This document shows positions 1 to 8,464 of a stretch of 57,781 nt of DNA, piece after piece (the first letter of the stretch is position 1; each line of letters begins with the position of its first letter). Source of the DNA: Bizionia paragorgiae (GTDB taxonomy: Bacteria > Bacteroidota > Bacteroidia > Flavobacteriales > Flavobacteriaceae); NCBI RefSeq assembly GCF_900107625.1, contig NZ_FNQK01000020.1, positions 1-57,781 of the forward strand, given 5' to 3'. Under the pieces are notes generated by a model, which was not told the DNA's origin, searched no databases, and saw only the letters and a program-made list of their open reading frames with translations. The translations under genes and the position numbers were made by a program.

Positions 1-713
1 TCCATTTGCACATAATCGATTACCTTTATAATGTTTTGTTTCATTAAGGTCTCCATGCTTTCTTGTAAAGGCTGCATACGGATTTCTTCGGGATTGATTT
101 TTTCGGGATACTGACTTCTAAAATTGCTAGGCTCTTCGTTATAATAGTCCGCTCTCATCATATACCATATATTGTTTATTTTAAAATAATATCTAGAGTT
201 ATAGATATATGCATATGAAGCTAAAAGGTAAATTTCTTGAAATTTCTTAAACCATTTTTTAAAATCTTTTTCAGTGTTCTTAAACTTAAAAGCATCTTCA
301 ATTTTATTATTAGTTAAGGGGTCTATAAATTTATGCTGAGTGTTGTCTCCATTAAATAACCAACTTAAATAATGTTTACTTGTCCATAAAGTGCCATCTT
401 TCAGCGTTCTGTACCATAATTCTTCACTACCAATGGTGTCTCCAAAAAAATCAATTTTTTTTCTTGAAATATCTTTTTCATTTTCCCCTAATAGGCTAAG
501 AATGTTTTGATTATTATCAATTAATTTTTCATTAAGAATGAAATCATTTTTAAACAAAGTAATCACTTCATAGTTTTCGGTCCCTTGATGTTGATGTAGG
601 TCTTTATAGGCGGTATAATTTTGCATTTGCTTTTCTGCTTTTTTATTTTGAAAATAAGTACAGCTCGTTAATAATACTAAACAGATTAAACTAAGGCTTA
701 TGCTGTGTTTCAT
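1..713 (-). CDS. Lipoprotein of unknown function, 3' end outside window (candidate immunity protein)
   Basis: An open frame runs from an ATG at 713 to the window edge (at least 237 codons, no stop). The product begins with a lipoprotein signal (MKHSISLSL..., lipobox LTSC, Cys18), so it should be a membrane-anchored periplasmic or outer-membrane protein. The rest is polar, rich in Lys, Tyr and Trp, and I recognise no family. The ATG lies inside the 3' end of the PAAR-lipase gene, a 23-nt overlap (691-713), so translation is probably coupled. A lipoprotein directly behind a secreted lipase suggests an immunity partner; that role is inferred from position only. Confidence 0.75.
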   Translation of the reverse strand, partial: MKHSISLSLICLVLLTSCTYFQNKKAEKQMQNYTAYKDLHQHQGTENYEVITLFKNDFILNEKLIDNNQNILSLLGENEKDISRKKIDFFGDTIGSEELWYRTLKDGTLWTSKHYLSWLFNGDNTQHKFIDPLTNNKIEDAFKFKNTEKDFKKWFKKFQEIYLLASYAYIYNSRYYFKINNIWYMMRADYYNEEPSNFRSQYPEKINPEEIRMQPLQESMETLMKQNIIKVIDYVQM

Positions 714-3108
714 CGTATAGTTGGTTTTTATTGGCTTTCTTTTTATAAACATAGGCTTGTATAACATTGTTGATATAATCAGTTTCTGATAATGAAGAAT
801 GAATTAAATGTTTTTGGCTCTGAATTGGGTCTTCGACATAATCCTTTTCTTGCTCTCTTTGTTCTTCGTCTGATAATTTATTTATATTTCCATCATACTC
901 CATCCTATAAAATACTTTTTCTCCGGCTTTAGTAATGCGATCAAAAATGGATGCTTTACCATAGTCATCCGCTGGAAAATCGCTAAGTAGTTTTTTATGA
1001 GTAATCATAGCTACCGGACTAAAATGGGCGTATAAGTCGGCAGTTTGTAAAGCAGCGTAACGTAACAACATATTTTGGTAGGTTAATTGTGCTATATTGT
1101 AATAAATAAGACTTTTAATCTCGTGGTCATTTAGGCCATTACTTCTTCTTATATGTGGAGGATGTATTACAGGAATATAACGATAAGCAGTGTATAACTC
1201 ATAAAGCGTCTTATCCCTTGGACTAGAACCAAAATTAGTAATTAAATCCTGATAGGCTTTTATCCTTGTCTCGTTCCTACCAATATAAGCATTAGACCCT
1301 AGTAAGATGGCTCCTACGGCATCGGAGTCGAACTTGTGTTTGGAGTGCTTTTCGTAGTTGCTTTTGGCAATTCTAAACGCATTCATTGCGACAGCCCAAA
1401 GAACGGCTACGTCTTTATAGGTGCCCCATTCTTTACCTTCTTCTTTTTCTTGAAACGAGCTGTCATCATCAACATCACTAAAATCAAAACGACGGTTAGC
1501 AACGTAGGGTGGGATTACTAAAAACCCACTTTCAGCACCCATTGTTTTAAGGTCAATTATTTTTTTATTTTGGCTGTTTGTATAATAAGAGGGAATGCTC
1601 GATGCCTTATGGAGATACTCTGCACTAAATAACGTTTTGTCTATTTTAGGGTTGCAAGCACTATTAATTTCTGGAATATCACCATCGATAGAAACTAAAT
1701 CTGCTCTGTCATTGGTAAAGGTGAATTGCACCGCTCGGCTTTTAAAATCTTCCCAATTCCCACAAATGGTTTTAACGTGTTCAAAAAGTCCTCGATTATT
1801 ATATATTTTCTTGTATTTGGGATTGTAAAGGTCAGATATCGCATTAAAAAATTCTTTCCCACTATTTTCTTCTTTACCCAATAACACAGCATTTTTATTA
1901 ATCATGTATTCTTGGGTCTTTTTTCTGACTAGCGAATTATAAGCGTCTCCGTAGAGTCCTCTAGGTTGGTGGACTCCTAAAAAAATAGAATTTATAGCTA
2001 CTTTATCATAGCCCATTTCACTCGCGAATTTTATGACCCCTAATTTAACACCGGCAGCCATGCAGGCCCCTTGGCTATGACCAACAATGGTAACGGGTTT
2101 ATAATGGGGGGTGTGACTTTCTATTTGGGGTTTCTCTCCTTTTTTATTGTCTACATTGGTTTTTTTATAAATATCCCAATGATATCTGGCCCATTCATAA
2201 CCCAAGGAAATCCCGTGATCTACACGGTGAGCCCCATTACTTGCTAATCCGTGAGATCCATTAACATAATGAACACGGCCTTCTGCATTAAAATATTTGG
2301 CATATATTTCGGTAGCTTTTTTTTGATTAGCTTTAATATTCCAATAGCCGTAATACTTGGTTTCTGGAGTACTAAAAACATTCGTGTTTAGATTCCTTAA
2401 TTTCTCTTCCAATATCTTCCGTGCTTTACTTTTATGTAAATCCTCTTCACGTTGATTCGCCGTATAAAAATCATCATGATCAATGCGGTTGCGTTCATTT
2501 ACATTTTCCCCACGCCTAGTAAACCAGCCTTTTTTATCCGGATTAAGATCCATAATAGCATTCCATTGGGATTCGCTATTGGTTACGGGGTCGCTTAAAT
2601 AGCCATTAACAAAAATAATTTCGCCCTGTAATTTGGGTAACTTTTTAACTTTATCTTCTTGTTGTTCGGCAAGTGCTCTTAGTTTTTTCTGAATGGCCTC
2701 TGCTTGCTTAAGGTTTTTAGCCTGACCGATAGATGCCGCTTGAAGTCTATCGCTTATTGAAATTTCTGGAAACGGTATTTTATCTATGGGCATTACCGAA
2801 GTAGCTGTTTGAGAACTACTACTAATAATAACATTAGGCGAGCCAGTAACCACTTTACCACCGTGTGCTGTTTTATCCCCAATGGTAGCAATAGGTTTTC
2901 CATTAATTAAAACTGAAGAAATTCCTGTTACAATAGTATCTGGTCCGCTATTACAAGTGCAGATGCTCCCCAGGGTTGCTACAGACTGCCCGTTAATAAA
3001 AATATTAGGTGACCCTTGAATTATTGGTCCGCCCACATGAGGCGTAGAACCACTACACATGGGGCAGGTATGATTACTTCCTACTGTTGCTGCGGGTTTA
3101 CCTGCCAT
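691..3108 (-). CDS. PAAR-domain lipase, probable type VI secretion effector
   Basis: Residues about 1-100 form a PAAR-like spike-tip domain: repeated G-x-x-x-V/I segments (ATVGSNHT, GGPIIQGSPN, ATIGDKTAHGG, VVTGSPNV) and paired Cys (HTCPMCSG, CTCNSG). A charged linker (120-160) follows, then an alpha/beta-hydrolase region with an early strand IIFVNGY (about 164-170) and the nucleophile elbow GHSQG (343-347, Ser345). PAAR proteins sharpen the VgrG tip, and fused C-terminal domains ride as effectors; a GxSxG domain fits a phospholipase or lipase of the Tle type. The start is an ATG with the PAAR fold beginning at residue 3. No VgrG, Hcp or sheath gene is visible here, so secretion by a T6SS is inferred from the domain. 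An overlapping lipoprotein gene follows. Confidence 0.85.
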   Translation of the reverse strand: MAGKPAATVGSNHTCPMCSGSTPHVGGPIIQGSPNIFINGQSVATLGSICTCNSGPDTIVTGISSVLINGKPIATIGDKTAHGGKVVTGSPNVIISSSSQTATSVMPIDKIPFPEISISDRLQAASIGQAKNLKQAEAIQKKLRALAEQQEDKVKKLPKLQGEIIFVNGYLSDPVTNSESQWNAIMDLNPDKKGWFTRRGENVNERNRIDHDDFYTANQREEDLHKSKARKILEEKLRNLNTNVFSTPETKYYGYWNIKANQKKATEIYAKYFNAEGRVHYVNGSHGLASNGAHRVDHGISLGYEWARYHWDIYKKTNVDNKKGEKPQIESHTPHYKPVTIVGHSQGACMAAGVKLGVIKFASEMGYDKVAINSIFLGVHQPRGLYGDAYNSLVRKKTQEYMINKNAVLLGKEENSGKEFFNAISDLYNPKYKKIYNNRGLFEHVKTICGNWEDFKSRAVQFTFTNDRADLVSIDGDIPEINSACNPKIDKTLFSAEYLHKASSIPSYYTNSQNKKIIDLKTMGAESGFLVIPPYVANRRFDFSDVDDDSSFQEKEEGKEWGTYKDVAVLWAVAMNAFRIAKSNYEKHSKHKFDSDAVGAILLGSNAYIGRNETRIKAYQDLITNFGSSPRDKTLYELYTAYRYIPVIHPPHIRRSNGLNDHEIKSLIYYNIAQLTYQNMLLRYAALQTADLYAHFSPVAMITHKKLLSDFPADDYGKASIFDRITKAGEKVFYRMEYDGNINKLSDEEQREQEKDYVEDPIQSQKHLIHSSLSETDYINNVIQAYVYKKKANKNQLYDETQHKP

Positions 3109-3408
3109 AGTGTTGTGGTTTTAGTTAATTCTTGATAGTGTACTTCAGTTTGTTTTGGGCTCGGGTGTTATCTAATGGTCTAATGTAAAAGGACTTACTA
3201 ACTAATTTAGTAAAAAAAAATGAATTACAGATAAATGTTATTGGTTATGAAGGTGTTGTATTATATTTTTTTAGTTAAGAAGTGCCTTTATTAAGACATC
3301 AGCGTATGATTTAATAAAGTTAAATTGAGCTAAACACCCCTTAGAGAGCTGTTTATAAATGGGGATGAAATACAACGATATTAGTATATACCTGAATTTT
3401 CAATTGTT
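3109..3408. other. Intergenic, 300 bp, nothing recognised
   Basis: AT-rich spacer upstream of the PAAR-lipase gene on the minus strand. I see no reading frame, RNA gene or strong hairpin with a T-run. The effector's promoter should lie near 3109-3200, but I could not pick a convincing TTG / TAnnTTTG pair. Confidence 0.4.
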
Positions 3409-4065
3409 TTAATGAAGCTTTCCACTAGCAATTTTAAGGGTGTTGACTCTGTAATAAAGAGTGTTTTCTATTAAGCTAAAACCTGTTCTAACGGTACCTT
3501 CTACGCCATGGTTAAACAGTGTTATCACATAAAAAAGGCGTGATCCTTTGGATGGAATAGTTAATTGAAGGGATGTCGGATCTGGGATATTGTCATTTAA
3601 TAGCGTATTTATATCGGGTAAACCATAGTTAAAGAGTTCAACTTTATCCGTGTTTATTTCTTCATGAGGTAAAATTATTTTAACGGCATTACTTAAAGAT
3701 AATGGCAGTGTGTAGTTTTCTAGAGGAAAGTCGATAGTAAGCTGAATAGGTTGGTCTGATGTACTGGTTATTTTTGAATAGAAAACCGTATAAACATAGG
3801 TTTTCCCATTGTTATCTGTATAGTCAAGGCCTCCTTTTGGTAAACTGTTTTCTATGATAACTTGGCTAGCATTAGCCAAGTTGTAAACGTACCTAGTATC
3901 TATATACTTGCCTTTTGGTTCCAACCCGGTCTCAATTATTGTGGGCTTAGGAGCTTTTAAGGTGTCAGGGATTTTGGTAGCGGGCGCTGACGGAGTTTTC
4001 TGGTCTTGGACACAGGAAAATAGTACGGATAGTACAGTTAGAATAACGAGAGGACTTGTTCTCAT
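3409..4065 (-). CDS. Lipoprotein of unknown function
   Basis: A 218-aa product from the ATG at 4065 (MRTSPLVILT...) with lipobox LFSC (Cys18). An upstream TTG at 4080 would extend the frame by five residues, but the signal peptide reads naturally from the ATG. After a Pro/Thr/Lys-rich linker (residues 21-38) the chain looks like an all-beta domain with alternating hydrophobics (YVYTVFYS, LTIDFPLENYTL, RLFYVITLFN). I do not recognise the family. It lies 39 nt after the next upstream gene, a VOC-type exported protein, so the two may share a transcript. Confidence 0.7.
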   Translation of the reverse strand: MRTSPLVILTVLSVLFSCVQDQKTPSAPATKIPDTLKAPKPTIIETGLEPKGKYIDTRYVYNLANASQVIIENSLPKGGLDYTDNNGKTYVYTVFYSKITSTSDQPIQLTIDFPLENYTLPLSLSNAVKIILPHEEINTDKVELFNYGLPDINTLLNDNIPDPTSLQLTIPSKGSRLFYVITLFNHGVEGTVRTGFSLIENTLYYRVNTLKIASGKLH

Positions 4066-4104
4066 GAGTTTAAGGAGCAATATAAATAATAATAGGCTAG
4101 CTGT

Positions 4105-4563
4105 TTAGTGTTTGGCATCATTAATTTCTATCCAATAGCCGTCTGGATCTTGAAAATAAATTTGTCTCACGCCGTCAGGTCTTGATTGGATATTATTGCT
4201 TTCTCCAGCAAAATCTGAATAGTTAATGTCGTTTTCATTTAAAAAGTCTAAATAACGGTCAAAATTACGTACTGTAAACGCGAGATGTAGAACCTTATTA
4301 ACTTTTACATCACCATATTTATCCAATTGTGCTTGGGCAATATGAAGTTGTTGGTTATTTCCCGTTTCAAAAAAGCGTATGAGTTTAAATTTTGGCCAAG
4401 GGGTAGCGATCTCTTTTAGCTGTAATATATCACTATAAAATTGAGCACTAACTTCTATGTTTTCCACCTGAATGGTGGAGTGGTCATGTTCGAGTTTAAA
4501 CGATTGAGCATTGGAAAAAAGAACGCTAAGCATTACTGTGAATACGATTACCAAACGTTTCAT
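4105..4563 (-). CDS. Exported VOC (glyoxalase/bleomycin-resistance fold) protein
   Basis: From the ATG at 4563 the protein has a signal peptide (MKRLVIVFTVMLSVLFSNAQ) and then one VOC domain of about 125 residues. Typical marks are HSTIQVENIEVSAQFYSDIL at the start, HLAFTVRNFDRYLDFL in the middle, and the closing IYFQDPDGYWIEIND, where the Glu is the usual metal ligand. VOC proteins bind a divalent metal and act as lyases, isomerases or binding proteins; the substrate cannot be read here. Export to the periplasm is common for this subgroup in flavobacteria. An upstream TTG start (4590) would lengthen the N-terminus by nine residues and blur the signal peptide, so I prefer 4563. Confidence 0.8.
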   Translation of the reverse strand: MKRLVIVFTVMLSVLFSNAQSFKLEHDHSTIQVENIEVSAQFYSDILQLKEIATPWPKFKLIRFFETGNNQQLHIAQAQLDKYGDVKVNKVLHLAFTVRNFDRYLDFLNENDINYSDFAGESNNIQSRPDGVRQIYFQDPDGYWIEINDAKH

Positions 4564-4659
4564 GAGTATCGATTTAAAGTTACTAAACAAAAGATACGGA
4601 AAATCAATTTAACTCATTTGTTTTTAGGGTTTTAAGTTAAGGGTATGTGCCTTAACGAA

Positions 4660-5310
4660 TTATTTTATAGCGAATAAACGATTATACATGGCAGGATAGT
4701 CGCGTTTTAAATTTTCGCATAAATTCGTATAAAATGTAGACCATTCACGAGCACTCATTTCTGAAGCACCTTGTCCTGATGCAACGGCTATAGCAAAACC
4801 AGTTCTCCATGATAATGGTATATTAAGTTCTTTTTCGGCTTTCATTCTTCTCACAGTAGTGTATAAGCGTCCTACACCCGTATGTCCAGATAATGGGTAG
4901 GCTGTATTTAGTTTCTTTAATAGTTCCTCTTTTACAAACGCGTTTAATTCATAATATAAATTGAATGTTATAATGCGGTTTATTACTTGCGGATCCATGG
5001 CGTGTTCAAAAGGTATTAATAGTAGCCATTTTGACTGGGTTTGAACTATAAACGGACCTTCATCTCTATTTAGGGCATAAGAAGCACCGATAAAACTTTT
5101 GTTGGTGTCAAAGTGAAGAATTTGATAATCTTTAGATTTTGAGAAATCGAAGAGCGTATTCAGATTGGAATGTGTGATTTGAAAGAGGTAACGATTATCA
5201 GCTAGTTTCAATTCGTGAATTTTGATAGTTGTTTCTTCAAATGGTAAGAGAATAGCGTCTAGTATTGCGGATTCTGTTTTTGGAAAAAAAAGTTGGAAAT
5301 GCGTGTTCAT
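4660..5310 (-). CDS. Hypothetical cytoplasmic protein
   Basis: A 216-aa protein from ATG 5310, without a signal peptide or membrane segment. The N-terminal half is mixed alpha/beta (MNTHFQLFFPK, YLFQITHSNL, WLLLIPFEHA). The C-terminal half is helical with a conserved-looking patch WRTGFAIAVASGQGASEMSAREWSTFY split around residues 170-195. I do not recognise it. It stands alone: 96 nt separate it from the VOC gene downstream, and a 285-bp gap lies upstream. Confidence 0.6.
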   Translation of the reverse strand: MNTHFQLFFPKTESAILDAILLPFEETTIKIHELKLADNRYLFQITHSNLNTLFDFSKSKDYQILHFDTNKSFIGASYALNRDEGPFIVQTQSKWLLLIPFEHAMDPQVINRIITFNLYYELNAFVKEELLKKLNTAYPLSGHTGVGRLYTTVRRMKAEKELNIPLSWRTGFAIAVASGQGASEMSAREWSTFYTNLCENLKRDYPAMYNRLFAIK

Positions 5311-5521
5311 ACAAATACGTTTTAATTAAAAATTAGTTATTTGTACTCCGAAAAAAAAGCAATAGAATGTTCAACGTTTATTTTGACTGGGTGCCCGTAT
5401 TGTTTTACCACCGTGGTGTCTTCACTCGGTTGGTACCTTTAAAGGTTCGAAATACAGTGCAAAAATATAAATTTATTTCAAACTAACTTTAAATATGAGT
5501 TATTCTTTGAATGGGTTTATA

Positions 5522-5595
5522 GGAACAGGCGAAGTAATTTTTTTTTAGTAGACAAGGACTGGTCATTAATTATAGAAGTTGGTATCACTACTAGT
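5522..5595. repeat. Intergenic repeat, GGCGAAG type
   Basis: The plus strand carries GGAACAGGCGAAGTAATTTT followed by AGTAGACAAGGACTGG. The same arrangement recurs at 6605-6660 (GGAACAGACGAATTGAT, then AGTCAACTAGGAGTAG) and at 32337-32380 (GCGAACTGGCGAAGCAATTT, then AGTAGGCTAGGACTAG). All three sit in gaps between unrelated minus-strand genes, and this copy ends at the stop codon of the gene at 5596. It probably belongs to the same family as the attC-like elements described elsewhere. The rest of the gap (5311-5521) shows nothing clear. Confidence 0.5.
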
Positions 5596-5955
5596 TTATT
5601 CCATATTTTCATTATTAAGATAAGTTTTAAATTCCGCAGAATAAAAGTTTGAGTTTGGGTTTAATTCTTTTTTATCGCAATTGTAATCTACTAAAGCGTT
5701 GTTAGCAGTAATGACAATTGCAAATCGGTTATTCTCAAATTGTCCAATTGCAGCTAATCCACGTTCAGATTTATTCTGCACAGTTAGTCCTTTAGGTAGA
5801 GTGAAAACAGTTTTATTTCCCATAAAATGGCCAACTTGAATGTCTTCTTTTAATATTCCTAATTCATTTGAAGGTGAATTGACATTATTCCAGAAGATGC
5901 CGAGTATAAGGATAATATTCATCACTATCGAAGTCCAAAAAATTATTTTTCTCAT
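5596..5955 (-). CDS. Small membrane-anchored hypothetical protein
   Basis: A 119-aa protein from ATG 5955 (MRKIIFWTS). One hydrophobic segment at about residues 5-24 (IIFWTSIVMNIILILGIFW) should anchor it, with the rest outside the cytoplasm. The soluble part is a compact beta-rich domain (HFMGNKTVFTLPKGLTVQN, RFAIVITANNALVDYNC). No family recognised. A TTG at 5964 would add three residues. Confidence 0.65.
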   Translation of the reverse strand: MRKIIFWTSIVMNIILILGIFWNNVNSPSNELGILKEDIQVGHFMGNKTVFTLPKGLTVQNKSERGLAAIGQFENNRFAIVITANNALVDYNCDKKELNPNSNFYSAEFKTYLNNENME

Positions 5956-6046
5956 TTTAGTCAATTAAAATTATTTTCAATGTTGAGGTTTAGTATTGTA
6001 ATGGTATTGCAGCACAGTATCTTGGTGGTAATCTTTATTTTCCTTT

Positions 6047-6514
6047 TTAGGCAAGATTCCATTCGATACCTCTTTGCTTTGCAAACTTATCAATACCGAG
6101 AGATTTTAATTCGTTTTCATTAAACGCTCTAAGGTGATCGTTTATGTACCCTTTAACAACAGTTCCATTTTGGAAATCGGATACTTTTTTTCGTGCTACT
6201 TTTTCAATGTCATTTAGGTTTTCCAGAAATACTCTAGTGGGCTCAATTGTCGGTCTTGAAATTTGGTCCTCCATAATATTTAAATCAATCGCGACTTTAT
6301 TTCCATTTATACTTGTATGAACATCAGGATGTTCCTCTGTTTTGTTTAAGTCAATTTTTCCGAAATATTTTAATTCAACCAGGTCTTGAGTTGTTTTAGT
6401 TCCTGTTGTCTTATTGAGATATTCAATACTGTTTTTTTTTGCGTTATTTCCATATTTAAAAGCGTAAAATAGTCCGATTCCAATTACTAAAACAAACAGG
6501 AGAGATTGTATCAT
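6047..6514 (-). CDS. Membrane-anchored protein with DUF2004-like domain
   Basis: A 155-aa protein from ATG 6514. A single N-terminal anchor (about 2-19) is followed by a linker, then a soluble domain from residue 46 on: YFGKIDLNKTEEHPDVHTSI, KVAIDLNIMEDQIS, and a helical end (DHLRAFNENELKSLG). The pattern of a YFG-x-I/L start, an NGxKVxIDLN strand and a closing helix resembles DUF2004, a family of unknown biochemical role found near toxin-immunity loci. The assignment is from memory of the pattern and is tentative. Confidence 0.6.
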   Translation of the reverse strand: MIQSLLFVLVIGIGLFYAFKYGNNAKKNSIEYLNKTTGTKTTQDLVELKYFGKIDLNKTEEHPDVHTSINGNKVAIDLNIMEDQISRPTIEPTRVFLENLNDIEKVARKKVSDFQNGTVVKGYINDHLRAFNENELKSLGIDKFAKQRGIEWNLA

Positions 6515-6537
6515 AGTTAGGGTTTTAATGATAAAGA

Positions 6538-6672
6538 TAACGATTTTATAAAAGAATAGCGGGGTGTCAATGGAGAAGATAAGTTACTAATTACAATCCG
6601 AAAAGGAACAGACGAATTGATATTTACTAGTCAACTAGGAGTAGCCACTTAACAGACCTATTTATACAGTGG
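6538..6672. repeat. attC-like intergenic element (H family)
   Basis: On the plus strand it begins TAACGATTTTATAAAAGAAT followed by AGCGGGG and ends CCTATTTATACAGTGGGC. The start resembles the left arms at 23957 and 28608 (TAAGAATAGTxGCGG). It fills the gap from 23 nt upstream of the start codon at 6514 to 3 nt from the stop codon at 6676. The GGCGAAG-type repeat signature lies inside it. Confidence 0.5.
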
Positions 6673-6675
6673 GCA

Positions 6676-7485
6676 TTATTCGTATTTGTCTCTATTATCT
6701 GCACATGTTATTGATTCCATCATCGATTTATATAAATTGGCAGATAGTTCGTTATACGTTTTGTCAATTTCTTTATGTTCAAACCCCATATCATTCCAAG
6801 ACCCCATTCCACCGAATACAAAGGCTTTACTTGCAGACATTAATAATTGACGATTTTCTAAATTATAATTCTTCCAACAGATTAAGTCATTGTGATAAAA
6901 GTTAGACTCAGGGTTTTCGCTTTCTAAAGTGTTTTTTGCTGTCTCAAATAGTTTTCCCCAATTCTCTGTCGTTTCTTTATAAGCAAAGTCAGTTATTTTT
7001 TCGAGGCAAGTTTTTAGATGTCCTTTAGTTTGAATGCTATCTAATTGCTGATTTATAGTTGGTCGGTTTTCAATGGCCTTGCCGTAAGTTACTTGCCAAG
7101 GTTTTTCGGTTAATTGCGCGTCGTAATGCCATCTACTAACCCAAAAATCAGAATGTGTTGAATAAATTGTTTCTATATACCAATTTCCCCCACCACCAAC
7201 AAATCCTACCATTTTATGATCTTCTTCTTTAACTGTGTGATAGTAAAGTCGAAGTTTTTTACAGTCTTTTGATTTTAAATACTCAAACCATTCCATCGGG
7301 TTTTTAGAAACAGTAATTTCTTTTTTAGAACTGAAAATGCTCTTTTTTTTTAGTTCCCTAAAATCAACAATATCACAATGTTGAAAACTAGAGTTTTGAG
7401 GAAAAAAACCTGTTAGGGTTCCACTTTTTAGATATTCATTTCCGAAAGATGTTATTGCGATAATCTGGGCTAATATTCCTGTCAT
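6676..7485 (-). CDS. Hypothetical cytoplasmic protein
   Basis: A 269-aa protein from ATG 7485, with no export signal. It is rich in Trp and His (HSDFWVSRWHYDAQ, WHHxF-like patches) and carries a Gly cluster (GFVGGGGNWYIET) plus a late motif AFVFGGMGSWNDMGF followed by the helix YNELSANLYKSMMES. I have no function for it. It sits between repeat-type spacers as a single-gene unit. Confidence 0.65.
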   Translation of the reverse strand: MTGILAQIIAITSFGNEYLKSGTLTGFFPQNSSFQHCDIVDFRELKKKSIFSSKKEITVSKNPMEWFEYLKSKDCKKLRLYYHTVKEEDHKMVGFVGGGGNWYIETIYSTHSDFWVSRWHYDAQLTEKPWQVTYGKAIENRPTINQQLDSIQTKGHLKTCLEKITDFAYKETTENWGKLFETAKNTLESENPESNFYHNDLICWKNYNLENRQLLMSASKAFVFGGMGSWNDMGFEHKEIDKTYNELSANLYKSMMESITCADNRDKYE

Positions 7486-7549
7486 TCCTTATTTTTCAGT
7501 TTATGGGCAACTTTGTTTTACAATTGCTTAATTTTTAAATCAGTACGCT

Positions 7550-7559
7550 GTTGGGTAAC
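7550..7559. repeat. GTTGGGTAAC boundary motif
   Basis: A 10-bp motif 5 nt below the stop codon at 7565. The same 10-mer occurs at 22105-22114 and 28601-28610, both at the edge of long inverted-repeat elements, and a 9-nt version lies inverted at 20759-20767. Confidence 0.4.
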
Positions 7560-7564
7560 TGGAT

Positions 7565-8320
7565 TTATTTATAGTATTCTTTTCCATTAGAATCCACATA
7601 ACCGCTTCTATTATCAAAAGTTTTGAATTTAGCTAATCCGAATATAAAGGTCTCTAATTCTTTATATCTCGCTTTTGTTATTCCGTAATACCCAAGTTGG
7701 TTATTGATTTTTACTTTTAATAGCCCAGAATCATAAGTTACTTCGTCATAGAATGTTAGCTTACCTTGGTATAAAACGCCTTGTTTTTTTCCTTTTTGTA
7801 TTATTAAGGCATGGGGAAATACTTCTGTATGATTAAAAACAAAACTGTTTTCGTCAAATTCGATTTTATTTTCGTTATTAGGAAAGTTAATCTTGTCAAT
7901 ACCCTTTACTTCAATAGAGTCGATGATTTTTGGTGGAATTTTATCTTCATAATCATAGAAATTTTCATTCTCCGTCAAATAATAGCTTTCATTTTTCTCT
8001 ACTATTTCATAAACATAATTTGGTACAGTGCCACAAAGCGCAAGTGTAATATTGACTTTCTTTTTCTTTTTCCCCTTGTTATTTATATAAAAAGGTATGT
8101 TGTTTTTATCTAAAACCTGTAAATATTCTCCCAAATGCTCAATAAATTTCAGCTTTTTAAAAACTACTTTTTTATCATTTTTCTTAATTCGAAAAGTTTG
8201 AGAATTAAGGTCTTTATAAACCTTGAGTTTGTCTCCAAACTCATAAACTAAAGAATCGTTGTTTTGAGCAAAAGCACTAATTAAGTTTAAAAACAATACG
8301 AATGTTAAAAGTATTCTCAT
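7565..8320 (-). CDS. Secreted hypothetical protein with WG-repeat-like segments
   Basis: A 251-aa protein from ATG 8320 with a clean signal peptide (MRILLTFVLFLNLISAFAQ). The mature chain is a run of short beta-hairpins such as YEFGDKLKVYKD, FYINNKGKKKKK, KQGVLYQGKLTFYDEV and GYVDSNGKEYYK. These resemble the WG/KWG repeat pattern (G-x-x-x-x-x-G) but are degenerate. No catalytic motif is visible. Directly downstream of its stop the gene strand reads GTTACCCAAC, the same boundary seen at other repeat elements. Confidence 0.65.
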   Translation of the reverse strand: MRILLTFVLFLNLISAFAQNNDSLVYEFGDKLKVYKDLNSQTFRIKKNDKKVVFKKLKFIEHLGEYLQVLDKNNIPFYINNKGKKKKKVNITLALCGTVPNYVYEIVEKNESYYLTENENFYDYEDKIPPKIIDSIEVKGIDKINFPNNENKIEFDENSFVFNHTEVFPHALIIQKGKKQGVLYQGKLTFYDEVTYDSGLLKVKINNQLGYYGITKARYKELETFIFGLAKFKTFDNRSGYVDSNGKEYYK

Positions 8321-8464
8321 AGTTTTATTTTATATAATGTGTACTACTAAAGTTTGCAGCGTGGTTAAGTAACTAAAGCTCAGATTTAATTCACGCAAAA
8401 CCCAAGAGAAACAAATTGGCAAAATAATGTTTGCAAACTGGTGCGGACAAGCACCAATAAGGTA

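Noticed and set aside
1-3108. A full type VI secretion locus
   Set aside because: Only the PAAR-lipase and a lipoprotein are present; no VgrG, Hcp, sheath or membrane-complex gene is in the window.
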